Below are positions 29,156 through 38,751 of a DNA stretch of 64,000 nucleotides, in pieces. Where the stretch lies: assembly GCA_016201045.1 (NCBI GenBank), contig JACQDM010000008.1, positions 310,001-374,000 on the forward strand, in the 5' to 3' direction. Below the pieces are notes generated by a model. It worked only from the letters and a program-made list of their open reading frames with translations. It did not search any database and had not been told where the DNA came from. A program made the position numbers and the translations under genes. The stretch is from Afipia sp. (GTDB taxonomy: Bacteria; Pseudomonadota; Alphaproteobacteria; Rhizobiales; Xanthobacteraceae). Every line of letters begins with the position of its first letter. Within the stretch, counting starts at the first letter, position 1.

Positions 29156-29320
29156 GATTGCTTCTCCCAGCTTGTCAAAATCGTTCTAGGAAGCCGTGGT
29201 TGACAGGTCAACTCGCAAGGCTTCAGGCCGCTGCTATCCTGCCATGCATGAAGCCAAGAGGTACGGGGAAAACGCACGTCAAAGCCACATGGCAGCACTA
29301 AATTTTGCTAGCGTGAGCGC

Positions 29321-32053
29321 ATGACAATACATTCCGCGCTGCCGACACCACCGGATGATGAGGCTGCCCTACTAGAGGTACCCGGCCGCGTCACGCCTAT
29401 GATGGAACAGTATCTTGAATTGAAAGCGGCCAATCCCGGCCTGCTGCTGTTCTATCGCATGGGCGATTTTTACGAACTGTTCTTCGAGGATGCAGAAATC
29501 GCGTCCCGCGCACTCGGAATCATGTTGACCAAGCGCGGCAGGCATCTCGGACAGGATATTCCGATGTGCGGCGTGCCGATTGATCGGTCCGACGACTATC
29601 TGCACCGACTCATCGCTCAAGGACATCGCGTCGCAGTCTGCGAGCAAATGGAAGACCCCGCAGAGGCAAGGCGGCGCGGCAACAAAAGCGTCGTGCGCCG
29701 CGATGTGGTGCGGCTGATCACGCCAGGGACTTTGACTGAAGACACACTGCTCGATGCCAAGGCGAATAATTACCTTCTCGCAATAGTCCGCGCGAAGGCA
29801 TCATCCGGCGAAAGCAAGCTCGGCGTGGCATGGATCGACATTTCGACATCTGAATTCATTGTCATGGAATGTGCGGCTTCGGAGCTTGCGGCGACGCTGG
29901 CGCGCATCAATCCCAACGAGGTGATTGTTACCGACGCACTCTATAGCGATCCCGAAATGTCACCGCTGCTGAGATCGCTCCCGGCAGTAACGCCGGTTAC
30001 GCGCGACGTGTTCGATGCGGCGACAGCAGAACGCAGGCTGTGCGATTATTTCGCGGTGGCGACGACGGACAGCTTCGGTGCGATGTCACGCATTGAGACG
30101 ACTGCTGCAGCAGCGGCCGTCACTTATGTCGATCGCACGCAGTTCGGAAAGCGGCCGCCGCCTTCGCCTCCCGCGCGAGAGGCATCCGGTGCAACGATGG
30201 CGATCGACTCTGCAACCCGAGCTAACCTTGAATTGACCAGAACACTTTCAGGCGAGCGCTCCGGTTCGTTGCTCGATGCCATCGACAGGACCGTGACCGC
30301 TTCAGGATCGCGGCTTCTTGCGCAGCGCTTGGCCGCCCCGTTGACGGATAGCACCTCGATTTGCCACCGGCTCGATGCTGTTGCGCTGATTTTCTCGGAC
30401 AGCGCGTTGCGCGACGATCTTCGTGGAATTCTTCGTAGCGCACCGGACATGTCTCGTGCACTCACGCGACTGTCGGTAGGCCGTGGTGGTCCACGCGATC
30501 TTGCGGCGCTGCGTGACGGAGTTTTGGCGGGGCAAGAAGCAATCTTGCGGCTGGAGCGGATCGATCAACTACCGCGAGAGATCGTGTCTGCTATCGATGC
30601 CTTGCGGCTACCTTCAAACGAACTGGCGAAAGAGTTGGCACGCGCGCTCGACGACGAGCTGCCGCTGTTTAAGCGCGATGGCGGCTTCATTCGCCAAGGC
30701 TACGAATTGGCGCTCGACGAGACGCGGAACCTGCGCGACGCCTCACGCCTTGTCGTGGCCGCGATGCAGGCGCGCTACGCAGAGGACACGGGCATCAAGG
30801 GACTGAAAATCCGTCACAACAATATGCTGGGTTATTTCGTCGAGGTGACAGCGCAGCACTCCGACAAGCTGATGTCTGCACCGCTCAACTCCACATTCAT
30901 TCATCGGCAAACACTCGCTGGCCAAGTCCGTTTCACGACGACCGAACTTGGAGAAATCGAAGCGAAGATCGCGAGTGCTGGAGACCGTTCGCTCGGACTC
31001 GAGCTCGAGATTTTCGACAAGCTCTGCACGAGTGTCATCGCTGCCGGCGATGAGCTTCGTTCCGCCGCTCACGCATTCGCGCTGCTGGATGTTACCGCAT
31101 CGCTGGCAAAGCTTGCGATCGACGAAAGTTACGTTCGGCCCGTCGTGGATCAATCGTTAAAGTTCTCGATTGAAGGCGGCCGCCACCCTGTTGTCGAACA
31201 GGCCCTCAAGAAGGATGGCCAACCTTTCATCGCCAATGGATGCGACCTATCCCCCGCTCCATCCCAATCATCCGGGCAAATCTGGCTGATCACCGGACCC
31301 AACATGGCGGGCAAGTCGACGTTCCTGCGCCAGAACGCGTTGATCGCGCTGATGGCACAGATCGGCAGTTTCGTGCCGGCAAAGCTCGCTCATATCGGAA
31401 TCGTCGACCGGCTGTTTTCACGTGTTGGTGCCGCGGATGATCTCGCACGCGGACGGTCGACTTTCATGGTCGAAATGGTCGAAACCGCCGCCATCCTCAA
31501 TCAGGCGGCTGAACGGGCGCTGGTGATCCTCGACGAAATCGGGCGCGGAACATCGACATTCGACGGCCTCTCGATCGCTTGGGCGGCGATCGAACATCTG
31601 CATGAGAGCAATCGCTGCCGGGCCCTTTTCGCCACGCATTATCATGAATTGACTGCCCTTTCGGCCCATCTTCCTCGCCTGTTCAATGCGACCGTCCGCG
31701 TCAAGGAGTGGCAGGGCGACGTCGTGTTCCTTCACGAGGTGCTGCCTGGATCGGCTGACCGCTCCTACGGCATTCAGGTTGCGAAGCTCGCCGGATTGCC
31801 CGCTGCGGTCATCGCGCGTGCAAAGGCAGTCCTCACGAAACTCGAAGCGCAGGATCGCAGCACAGCCGCGCTAGCACTGGCCGACGACTTGCCGCTATTT
31901 TCTATGCCGTCGAGGCAGGCATCCGGACCGCAGCCTTCAAGCGAGGCGGGCCGACTCATCGAAGAATTGGCTGCATTGCATCCTGACGAAATGTCTCCGC
32001 GTGAGGCGCTGGAAGCACTGTACGCCTTGAAAGCTAAGCTGCCGAAGAATTGA
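29321..32053 (+). CDS. mutS: DNA mismatch repair protein MutS
   Basis: A 910-residue mismatch sensor. The N-terminal mismatch-binding motif is in [14 protein letters not shown]. The ATPase domain has Walker [15 protein letters not shown], Walker [16 protein letters not shown] and the ATHYHELT switch. The C-terminal helix-turn-helix dimerisation segment is present. Length is normal. No mutL lies nearby. glnD follows after 48 bases. Confidence 0.98.
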   Translation: MTIHSALPTPPDDEAALLEVPGRVTPMMEQYLELKAANPGLLLFYRMGDFYELFFEDAEIASRALGIMLTKRGRHLGQDIPMCGVPIDRSDDYLHRLIAQGHRVAVCEQMEDPAEARRRGNKSVVRRDVVRLITPGTLTEDTLLDAKANNYLLAIVRAKASSGESKLGVAWIDISTSEFIVMECAASELAATLARINPNEVIVTDALYSDPEMSPLLRSLPAVTPVTRDVFDAATAERRLCDYFAVATTDSFGAMSRIETTAAAAAVTYVDRTQFGKRPPPSPPAREASGATMAIDSATRANLELTRTLSGERSGSLLDAIDRTVTASGSRLLAQRLAAPLTDSTSICHRLDAVALIFSDSALRDDLRGILRSAPDMSRALTRLSVGRGGPRDLAALRDGVLAGQEAILRLERIDQLPREIVSAIDALRLPSNELAKELARALDDELPLFKRDGGFIRQGYELALDETRNLRDASRLVVAAMQARYAEDTGIKGLKIRHNNMLGYFVEVTAQHSDKLMSAPLNSTFIHRQTLAGQVRFTTTELGEIEAKIASAGDRSLGLELEIFDKLCTSVIAAGDELRSAAHAFALLDVTASLAKLAIDESYVRPVVDQSLKFSIEGGRHPVVEQALKKDGQPFIANGCDLSPAPSQSSGQIWLITGPNMAGKSTFLRQNALIALMAQIGSFVPAKLAHIGIVDRLFSRVGAADDLARGRSTFMVEMVETAAILNQAAERALVILDEIGRGTSTFDGLSIAWAAIEHLHESNRCRALFATHYHELTALSAHLPRLFNATVRVKEWQGDVVFLHEVLPGSADRSYGIQVAKLAGLPAAVIARAKAVLTKLEAQDRSTAALALADDLPLFSMPSRQASGPQPSSEAGRLIEELAALHPDEMSPREALEALYALKAKLPKN

Positions 32054-32101
32054 CCCACAATCCTTGATGACACCGTACCGTATGTTCGATATCCGAAAAG
32101 C

Positions 32102-34894
32102 ATGGACACCGTCATAAAATCGGCACCGACGGCTGCGGCCACGTTCGACACCACGCAGATATCGCTCGAAGTCGAGGCTCTTGCGGAAAAGCACGCTGGC
32201 AACAGCGATGTGTTTCGATCAGCGATGGCACAACTCCTCAAGGGAGAGCTCGCCGCTGCACGCGCGCAAGCTCAGGCTGAACTTCTGAAAGACCGTCAGG
32301 GCCGCAAATGCGCCGAGCGGCTTTGCGAGGTTCAGGACGACATCATACGGATACTGTTCGACGCAGCGACGCGCCATGTCTACCACTCCTCGACGCCTTC
32401 GGATTCAGAGCGCATGGCAGTGATTGCAACCGGGGGCTATGGCCGTGGCCTGATGGCACCCGGCTCCGACATCGACCTTCTTTTTATCCTTCCTTACAAG
32501 CAGACCGCTTGGGGTGAGCAGGTTGCCGAGGCCATTCTGTATTGCCTCTGGGACATGGATTTGAAGGTGGGCCATGCAACGCGCTCGATCGACGAATCGA
32601 TCCGGCAAGCACGTAGTGACATTACGATCCGGACGTCGATCCTCGAAACACGATATCTGACCGGCGACAAGGCGCTGTACGAAGAGCTCGTAACCCGCTT
32701 CGACAAGGAAGTCGTCCAAGGAAGCGCCGCCGAGTTCGTGACCGCAAAACTCGCGGAGCGCGAGGAACGCCATCGCCGCGCGGGACAGTCGCGATACCTG
32801 GTCGAACCGAACGTCAAAGAAGGTAAGGGCGGACTGCGCGATCTGCATACGCTGTTCTGGATCGCCAAATACGTCTACCGCGTTCGCACGACCGACGAAC
32901 TCGTTGAGAACGGAGTGTTCGATCCACAGGAGTACAGGACCTTCCGCCGCTGCGAGGATTTCCTCTGGTCGGTCCGTTGCAACATGCACTTCTATACGAA
33001 CCGCCCCGAGGAGCGGCTCTCCTTCGAGATGCAGCGCGAAATAGCGCAGCGACTGGGTTACACGTCGCATCCCGGCATGCAGGACGTCGAACGCTTCATG
33101 AAGCATTACTTCCTGATTGCAAAGGATGTCGGTGATCTGACTGCAATCCTGTGCGCCAAACTGGAAGATCAGGAAGCCAAACCGGCACCGATGCTGAGCC
33201 GGATGATGGGACGACTTCGTCCAGGCCGCAAACGCGGGCGCGTTCCTGGAAGCGATGACTTCATCATCGACAACAACCGCATCACGCTTGCCGCGCCGGA
33301 TGTTTTCAAGACCGATCCTGTTAATTTCATCCGTATCTTCCGGCTCGCGCAGAAAAACAATCTTGCGTTTCACCCCGATGCGATGCGCGTCGTCACCCGC
33401 TCACTTAATCTGATTACGCAGAAACTTCGCGAAAATCCCGAAGCAAATAAGCTGTTCATGGAAATACTCACGTCGAACGACGCGGAGACTGTGCTTCGCC
33501 GCATGAACGAGACCGGCGTTCTTGGCCGCTTCATCCGTGCGTTCGGCAAGATCGTCTCGATGATGCAGTTCAACATGTATCATCACTATACGGTCGACGA
33601 GCATTTGCTCCGCTGCGTCGGAATTCTTCAGGATATAGAACGGGGCGGCATCGACGAGTTCGCTGTGGCAAGCGACCTCATGCGGAAAATCCGGCCCGAA
33701 CATCGCGCCGTGATCTATATGACCACGCTGCTTCACGACATCGCCAAGGGTAGGCCAGAGGACCATTCCATCGCCGGCGCAAAAATCGCGCGACGGCTAT
33801 GTCCGCGCTTCGGCTTCAACGCCGCCGATACTGAACTGATCGCGTGGCTGATCGAAGAACACCTGACAATGTCGACGGTGGCGCAGTCACGCGACTTGTC
33901 CGACTTCAAGACGATCGAGAATTTCGCGGCCGTTGTTCAGTCGGTTGAGCAGATGAAACTGCTGACGATTTTGACGACGGCGGATATTCGCGGCGTCGGG
34001 CCAGGTGTGTGGAACGGCTGGAAGGCCCAGCTGATTCGGACGCTCTACTATGAGACCGAGCCAGTACTGACTGGCGGATTCTCCGAAGTGAACCGTGCGC
34101 AGCGCATTCTCGCCGCGCAGGCCGAATTCCGCGCCGCCATGACCGATTGGACGCCGGAGGAAATCGACACCTATGTCGCACGGCAATATCCGGCCTATTG
34201 GCTGAAGGTCGAGCTTCAGCGCAAGATCCGCCACGCGCGCTTCATCAAGGCAAGCGTAGCGACCGACCACAAGCTTGCAGTGAATGTCGGCTTCGACGAG
34301 GGACGCGGTGTCACCGAACTCACGATTCTGGCCCCGGATCATCCGTGGCTGCTGTCCATCATCGCCGGCGCTTGCGCATCAACCGGCGCGAACATTGTCG
34401 ACGCGCAGATTTATACGACCACCGACGGTCTTGCGCTCGACACCGTCGCAATCTCCCGAGAATACGACCGCGATGAGGATGAAGGACGGCGCGCAACCCG
34501 CATTGGCGACATGATCGAGGAGGTGCTCGAAGGTAAACTTAGACTGCCGGAGATCGTTGCCAAGCGCAGCACCAGCAAGGCTCGGCTGAAGCCATTTACT
34601 GTTGAGCCCGAAGTGATCATTAACAATCAATGGTCGGATCGGTTTACGGTGATCGAGGTATCCGGTCTCGACCGCACGGGCCTGCTCTATCAGCTCACGA
34701 CCGCGATCTCGAAACTCAATCTGAATATCGCCTCGGCGCATGTCGCGACCTTCGGAGAACGTGCGCGTGACGTGTTTTACGTCACCGATCTGCTCGGCGC
34801 ACAGATCACCGCGCCTACCCGCCAAGCCGCCATCAAGCGAGCGCTTATTCACCTGCTTGCAAATGGCGAGGCAGCCGAGAAGCCCGCGGCTTGA
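32102..34894 (+). CDS. glnD: PII uridylyltransferase / uridylyl-removing enzyme
   Basis: A 930-residue bifunctional enzyme that reads glutamine and modifies PII proteins, controlling nitrogen assimilation. The nucleotidyltransferase site is GYGRGLMAPGSDIDLLFIL near residue 110. An HD hydrolase domain (TTLLHDIAKGRPEDHS) lies near 540. Two ACT domains end the protein (from about 730 and 845; GLDRTGLLYQLTTAISKL). Together with ptsP it makes this window rich in nitrogen signalling. The mutS-glnD order is common in this group. Confidence 0.97.
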   Translation: MDTVIKSAPTAAATFDTTQISLEVEALAEKHAGNSDVFRSAMAQLLKGELAAARAQAQAELLKDRQGRKCAERLCEVQDDIIRILFDAATRHVYHSSTPSDSERMAVIATGGYGRGLMAPGSDIDLLFILPYKQTAWGEQVAEAILYCLWDMDLKVGHATRSIDESIRQARSDITIRTSILETRYLTGDKALYEELVTRFDKEVVQGSAAEFVTAKLAEREERHRRAGQSRYLVEPNVKEGKGGLRDLHTLFWIAKYVYRVRTTDELVENGVFDPQEYRTFRRCEDFLWSVRCNMHFYTNRPEERLSFEMQREIAQRLGYTSHPGMQDVERFMKHYFLIAKDVGDLTAILCAKLEDQEAKPAPMLSRMMGRLRPGRKRGRVPGSDDFIIDNNRITLAAPDVFKTDPVNFIRIFRLAQKNNLAFHPDAMRVVTRSLNLITQKLRENPEANKLFMEILTSNDAETVLRRMNETGVLGRFIRAFGKIVSMMQFNMYHHYTVDEHLLRCVGILQDIERGGIDEFAVASDLMRKIRPEHRAVIYMTTLLHDIAKGRPEDHSIAGAKIARRLCPRFGFNAADTELIAWLIEEHLTMSTVAQSRDLSDFKTIENFAAVVQSVEQMKLLTILTTADIRGVGPGVWNGWKAQLIRTLYYETEPVLTGGFSEVNRAQRILAAQAEFRAAMTDWTPEEIDTYVARQYPAYWLKVELQRKIRHARFIKASVATDHKLAVNVGFDEGRGVTELTILAPDHPWLLSIIAGACASTGANIVDAQIYTTTDGLALDTVAISREYDRDEDEGRRATRIGDMIEEVLEGKLRLPEIVAKRSTSKARLKPFTVEPEVIINNQWSDRFTVIEVSGLDRTGLLYQLTTAISKLNLNIASAHVATFGERARDVFYVTDLLGAQITAPTRQAAIKRALIHLLANGEAAEKPAA

Positions 34895-34956
34895 GCCAGC
34901 GACCTGTGCGCGTGGCCACGGCCGTGATAGCGTCTTTCGACAACTCGGGGGCAGTT

Positions 34957-35319
34957 ATGATTTACATCGCAAATCTACTGGTTGCTTTTGTTGCGGCATT
35001 GCACGTCTATTTTCTAACGCTCGAAATGTTTCTCTGGACCAAGCCGCTCGGTCTCAGGACCTTCGGCAATACCCTCGCCAAGGCACAAGACTCCGCGGTG
35101 CTGGCGGCGAACCAGGGCCTCTACAACGGCTTTCTTGCGGCCGGTCTTGCCTGGGGCCTTCTTCACCCCGTCGCCGGCGTCGGCTTTCAGATCAAGGTGT
35201 TTTTCCTCGTTTGCGTGATCGTGGCGGGGCTTTATGGCGGCTATTCGGTGAGCAAGCGAATCGTCATGGTTCAGGCGCTACCTGCTGCCGTCGCGTTAGG
35301 ACTGCTGCTTGTCGCGTAG
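34957..35319 (+). CDS. DUF1304 membrane protein
   Basis: A 120-residue protein with four membrane helices, beginning MIYIANLLVAFVAALHVYF. Conserved DUF1304 pieces LEMFLWTKPLG and ANQGLYNGFLAAGLAWG are present. Function unknown. ATG 34957 has GGGGGCAG upstream; an in-frame start at 34891 overlapping glnD is less likely. It sits between glnD and the penicillin-binding protein. Confidence 0.87.
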   Translation: MIYIANLLVAFVAALHVYFLTLEMFLWTKPLGLRTFGNTLAKAQDSAVLAANQGLYNGFLAAGLAWGLLHPVAGVGFQIKVFFLVCVIVAGLYGGYSVSKRIVMVQALPAAVALGLLLVA

Positions 35320-35334
35320 CCGTGTAAAGCGCCG

Positions 35335-35360
35335 TTAACGTCCGCTTAACCTGCCCTTAA
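35335..35360. promoter_or_regulatory. Two overlapping CtrA boxes (TTAA-N7-TTAA-N7-TTAA)
   Basis: Three TTAA half-sites begin at 35335, 35346 and 35357, each separated by exactly 7 bases. This makes two perfect matches to the alphaproteobacterial CtrA consensus TTAA-N7-TTAA, sharing the middle half-site. They end 60 bases before the start of the penicillin-binding protein gene, a normal promoter distance. Regulation by CtrA is inferred from the motif. Confidence 0.7.
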
Positions 35361-35420
35361 ACCGCCGCCGTTAGCCTGCACGCCTTGTCGACAGAACGTT
35401 GAACCTAGGCGTGCGGGCGA

Positions 35421-37652
35421 ATGGCTTTTGGGCGGAATAAGAGCGGTGGCCGCAGAGAGCCGAAGTTCGATGCAGGCGCATCGCTCGATGGTCTTCGACT
35501 CTCCCGGCAAGATCGCGTCGGCAATTCTGAGGACGAAGACAACTCCGCACCGCGCAATTCCAGCGACGAAACGCCCCGGCGACAGCGTCGAACGCGCGCC
35601 GAGACACGCCGGGACAAAAAGAAATCACGACAGCGGTCGCGCACGGGCTTTCGAAAATTTCTCTATTGGGGAACGGTCCTTGGACTGTGGGCAGTTATCG
35701 CCGGAGTTGCCGCGATCGTCTGGGTCGGCGCACATCTGCCGTCGATCCAGTCGCTTGAGATTCCGAAGCGGCCGCCGACCATCGAAATTGCGGGCATGGA
35801 CGGCAGCATCATCGCGACACGCGGTGAAATGCCGGGCGCGAATGTATCTCTGAAGGAACTCCCGAAATATCTGCCGCAGGCTTTTATCGCCATCGAGGAC
35901 AAGCGCTTCTATTCGCACTTCGGCATCGATCCGACCGGCATCGCGCGTGCGGCCGTCACAAATATTCTCCATCGCGGCGTCTCGCAGGGCGGCTCGACGC
36001 TCACGCAGCAGCTCGCAAAGAATCTGTTCCTGACGCAAGAGCGCACACTGCGGAGAAAACTTCAGGAAGCAGAACTGGCGCTATGGCTTGAGCGGAAATA
36101 CTCCAAGGTGGAGATTCTCGAACTCTATCTCAATCGCGTCTATTTCGGCTCGGGTGCCTACGGCGTCGAAGCAGCCGCGCAGCGGTACTTCGGCAAGTCC
36201 GCACGCAACGTGTCGCTCGCCGAAGCAGCAATGCTGGCGGGCCTCGTAAAGTCTCCATCGCGGCTGGCGCCGAACAGAAATCCCGAAGGTGCTGAGAAAC
36301 GCGCGCAAACCGTGCTGACCGCAATGGCCGAGTCCAAATTCATCACCGACGCTCAAGCGCAGGCCGCAATCGCCAAACCGTCCTACGCTGTGCGGCCGGT
36401 GGGCGCCGGCACGATCAATTATGTCGCCGATTGGATTGGCGAAGTGCTCGACGATCTGATCGGTCAGGTCGACCAAAACATCGTCGTCGAGACGACGATC
36501 GACCCGAAGCTGCAGTCTGTCGCGGAGACTGCGATTATCGACGAACTCGCGGCGAAGAGCGTAAAGTTCAACGTCTCGCAGGGCGCACTGGTGGCAATGA
36601 CACCTGATGGCGCAGTTCGCGCGATGGTCGGCGGACGCAATTATGCCGAGAGCCAGTTCAACCGCGCAGTCACCGCGAAGCGCCAGCCGGGGTCTGCCTT
36701 CAAGCCATTCGTCTATCTCACCGCCCTTGAATCGGGGCTGACGCCCGAAACCGTTCGGCAGGACGCGCCGCTCGATGTCAAGGGCTGGAAGCCTGAGAAC
36801 TACAGCCGTGAATATTTCGGTCCTGTGACGCTCACGCAGGCCCTCGCGATGTCCTTGAACACAGTCGCCGTCAGGCTCGGCATCGAAGTCGGCCCGCAGA
36901 GTGTCGTGCGCACCGCGCATCGCCTCGGCATTGCCTCGAAGCTCGAATCGAACGCTTCCATCGCGCTCGGCACGTCGGAAGTGTCACTCACCGAACTGGT
37001 CGGCGCATACGCGCCATTTGCGAACGGCGGAAGGCTCGCGTCACCTCACGTCGTGAACAAGATCCGCACACCTGAAGGCAAAGTCTTGTTTGCGCGCGCG
37101 CCCGAGCCTCCGGCGCAAGTAATCGATCCGCACTACGTCGCTATGATGAACACGATGATGCACGAAACTCTCGTGACTGGCACAGCGCGCAAGGCCGATA
37201 TTCCCGGCTGGTCGGCCGCAGGCAAGACGGGCACCAGCCAGGACTTCCGCGACGCTTGGTTCATCGGCTACACCGCAAACCTCGTGACCGGCGTGTGGCT
37301 CGGCAACGATGACAATTCCCCGACCCGAAAGGCAACAGGCGGCGGGCTTCCTGTTGAGGTGTGGACGCGCTTCATGAAGACGGCACATCAAAATGTGCCG
37401 ATCGCCGATCTTCCTGGATCGCAGTCACCGGGCGGATTCCTCTCGGGACTGTTCGGGGGTAATTCGCGGCCGAATGCGCAGCCGATACGTCCGCAGGTCA
37501 GCGATGCCAATCCAAGTTACGTTCCGCCGCCGACTTCGCCGAACCCTTATGCGCAGCCGCGGCCACAGCCGGCACAGGCTACCGTCAGACCCGAAGCATC
37601 GGCGGGACTTGATGGATGGTTGATCGACAGGTTGTTCGGCGGACGGCGCTGA
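35421..37652 (+). CDS. Class A penicillin-binding protein (PBP1A type)
   Basis: A 743-residue bifunctional peptidoglycan synthase. A basic, disordered cytosolic head (1-78) precedes one membrane helix (about 80-103). The GT51 domain has its glutamate in IEDKRFYSHFG (Glu159) and GGSTLTQQLAKNLFL. The transpeptidase has Ser425 and Lys428 in PGSAFKPF, SLN at about 478 and KTG at 602. A Pro/Gln-rich tail ends the protein. It belongs to the short PBP1A subtype lacking the OB insert. The double CtrA box just upstream suggests cell-cycle control. Confidence 0.94.
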   Translation: MAFGRNKSGGRREPKFDAGASLDGLRLSRQDRVGNSEDEDNSAPRNSSDETPRRQRRTRAETRRDKKKSRQRSRTGFRKFLYWGTVLGLWAVIAGVAAIVWVGAHLPSIQSLEIPKRPPTIEIAGMDGSIIATRGEMPGANVSLKELPKYLPQAFIAIEDKRFYSHFGIDPTGIARAAVTNILHRGVSQGGSTLTQQLAKNLFLTQERTLRRKLQEAELALWLERKYSKVEILELYLNRVYFGSGAYGVEAAAQRYFGKSARNVSLAEAAMLAGLVKSPSRLAPNRNPEGAEKRAQTVLTAMAESKFITDAQAQAAIAKPSYAVRPVGAGTINYVADWIGEVLDDLIGQVDQNIVVETTIDPKLQSVAETAIIDELAAKSVKFNVSQGALVAMTPDGAVRAMVGGRNYAESQFNRAVTAKRQPGSAFKPFVYLTALESGLTPETVRQDAPLDVKGWKPENYSREYFGPVTLTQALAMSLNTVAVRLGIEVGPQSVVRTAHRLGIASKLESNASIALGTSEVSLTELVGAYAPFANGGRLASPHVVNKIRTPEGKVLFARAPEPPAQVIDPHYVAMMNTMMHETLVTGTARKADIPGWSAAGKTGTSQDFRDAWFIGYTANLVTGVWLGNDDNSPTRKATGGGLPVEVWTRFMKTAHQNVPIADLPGSQSPGGFLSGLFGGNSRPNAQPIRPQVSDANPSYVPPPTSPNPYAQPRPQPAQATVRPEASAGLDGWLIDRLFGGRR

Positions 37653-37655
37653 ACT

Positions 37656-38411
37656 CTAGTCGTTGACACCGTAGCGATGCAGATCGTTGCCGTGCGTATC
37701 GAGCCACTTCTTCGCGCGCTCGGTTTGCAGGCAGATTCGACCTACCACTTTCCAGAAGCGCGCGGAATGATTCATCTCGACGAGATGGGCGACCTCGTGT
37801 GCTGCGAGATAATCGAGCACATAATTTGGCGCGAGGATCAGACGCCATGAAAACGAAATGACGCCTGCAGAGGTGCACGATCCCCAGCGGCTCGACTGAT
37901 CGCGAATTGTTAAGCGCCTGACTTTCACATTCAGGAGCTCAGCATAGCGGTGCGACGCTTCGGCCAGTTCGCGCCGTGCCTCGCTCTTCAGAAAGTCCCG
38001 GACACGCCGATCGAGATGCGCGGTCCCGCCGGCCACGCATAAGATCTTCTCGCCACTCTCGCGCGTCTCCACCCAGACCGTGCCGCGCTCGCCGGCACGA
38101 TGGACAATTCTATGCGGCACGCCGCGAAGCGGGACCGACGTTCCTTGCGCGAACGGTGCTGCCTTCGGAAGCCCGCCGAGGCGTGCTGCAATCCAGGCTC
38201 CATGGCGTTCTGCAAAATCCCGCGCATCCGCGAGATTGCCACGAGGCGGCATCGTCAGAATGGCCTGACGCGCGCTCGGATGGATGCGAAGGGTGTATCG
38301 GCGCGCCCTACGATGCCGCCGAAGCTGAACTGAATAGATCGCCGAGCCGATTTTGACCGCCAGGGTGCGAGGCTCAGTTGGACGGCGGTAGAGGAGTGCG
38401 CGAAACGCCAT
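37656..38411 (-). CDS. YgjP/DUF45-family zinc metallopeptidase-like protein
   Basis: A 251-residue protein with the metallopeptidase signature AAHEVAHLVEMNHSARFW (HExxH plus a third His) near residue 205. The preceding RLTIRDQSSRWGSCTSAGVISFSWRLI segment defines the YgjP/DUF45 (M48-like) family. The role in vivo is unknown. ATG 38411 is taken as start; the frame reaches 38495 but that part lacks resemblance. It converges on the penicillin-binding protein gene with a 3-base gap. Confidence 0.86.
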   Translation of the reverse strand: MAFRALLYRRPTEPRTLAVKIGSAIYSVQLRRHRRARRYTLRIHPSARQAILTMPPRGNLADARDFAERHGAWIAARLGGLPKAAPFAQGTSVPLRGVPHRIVHRAGERGTVWVETRESGEKILCVAGGTAHLDRRVRDFLKSEARRELAEASHRYAELLNVKVRRLTIRDQSSRWGSCTSAGVISFSWRLILAPNYVLDYLAAHEVAHLVEMNHSARFWKVVGRICLQTERAKKWLDTHGNDLHRYGVND

Positions 38412-38553
38412 GTCAGCAGGTCCGGAGAGGTAGAATTCACCGGAAGTCTGCCATAGCCGCCGCCATGGAAATTTGTCGGCGCAAAAACAAATCATTTGCC
38501 CAATATATCGGGCAGCGACATTTTAAGCCCCACAATATCAGGGGCTAAGAAAC

Positions 38554-38637
38554 ATGAATATAGATTCAATTCTAAACACACTTCCGAGGCTTGAAGCGTG
38601 GCTCGGTGTCATTCGCACCGCCATTTTAGAGAAATAG
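38554..38637 (+). CDS. Possible 27-residue small protein
   Basis: A short frame beginning MNIDSILNTLPRLEAWLGVI with a TAG stop, in an AT-richer 256-base gap without other genes. AGGGG lies 9 bases before the ATG, inside a 6-base hairpin (AGCCCC/GGGGCT, 38526-38546) that could hide the ribosome site. It would form an amphipathic helix. Chance is a serious alternative at this length. Confidence 0.2.
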   Translation: MNIDSILNTLPRLEAWLGVIRTAILEK

Positions 38638-38751
38638 AATCTACCAATAAATTTAGCAGCTTAGGTCGGTTGGGTGAGCGAATCGCGTGCACGACAGGCG
38701 ATTTGGCCCGCCGGACCAGCAGTTTTGCGATTCTGGGCGCCGAACCTGTGC

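Noticed and set aside
28085-29203. 372-codon open frame on the plus strand opposite pcaF
   Set aside because: Antisense shadow of a GC-rich thiolase gene; low-complexity, Cys/Arg/His-rich composition with no domain.
38526-38546. Terminator for a neighbouring gene
   Set aside because: The hairpin lies upstream of both flanking genes in their reading directions or too far from a stop codon, and has no T-tract.
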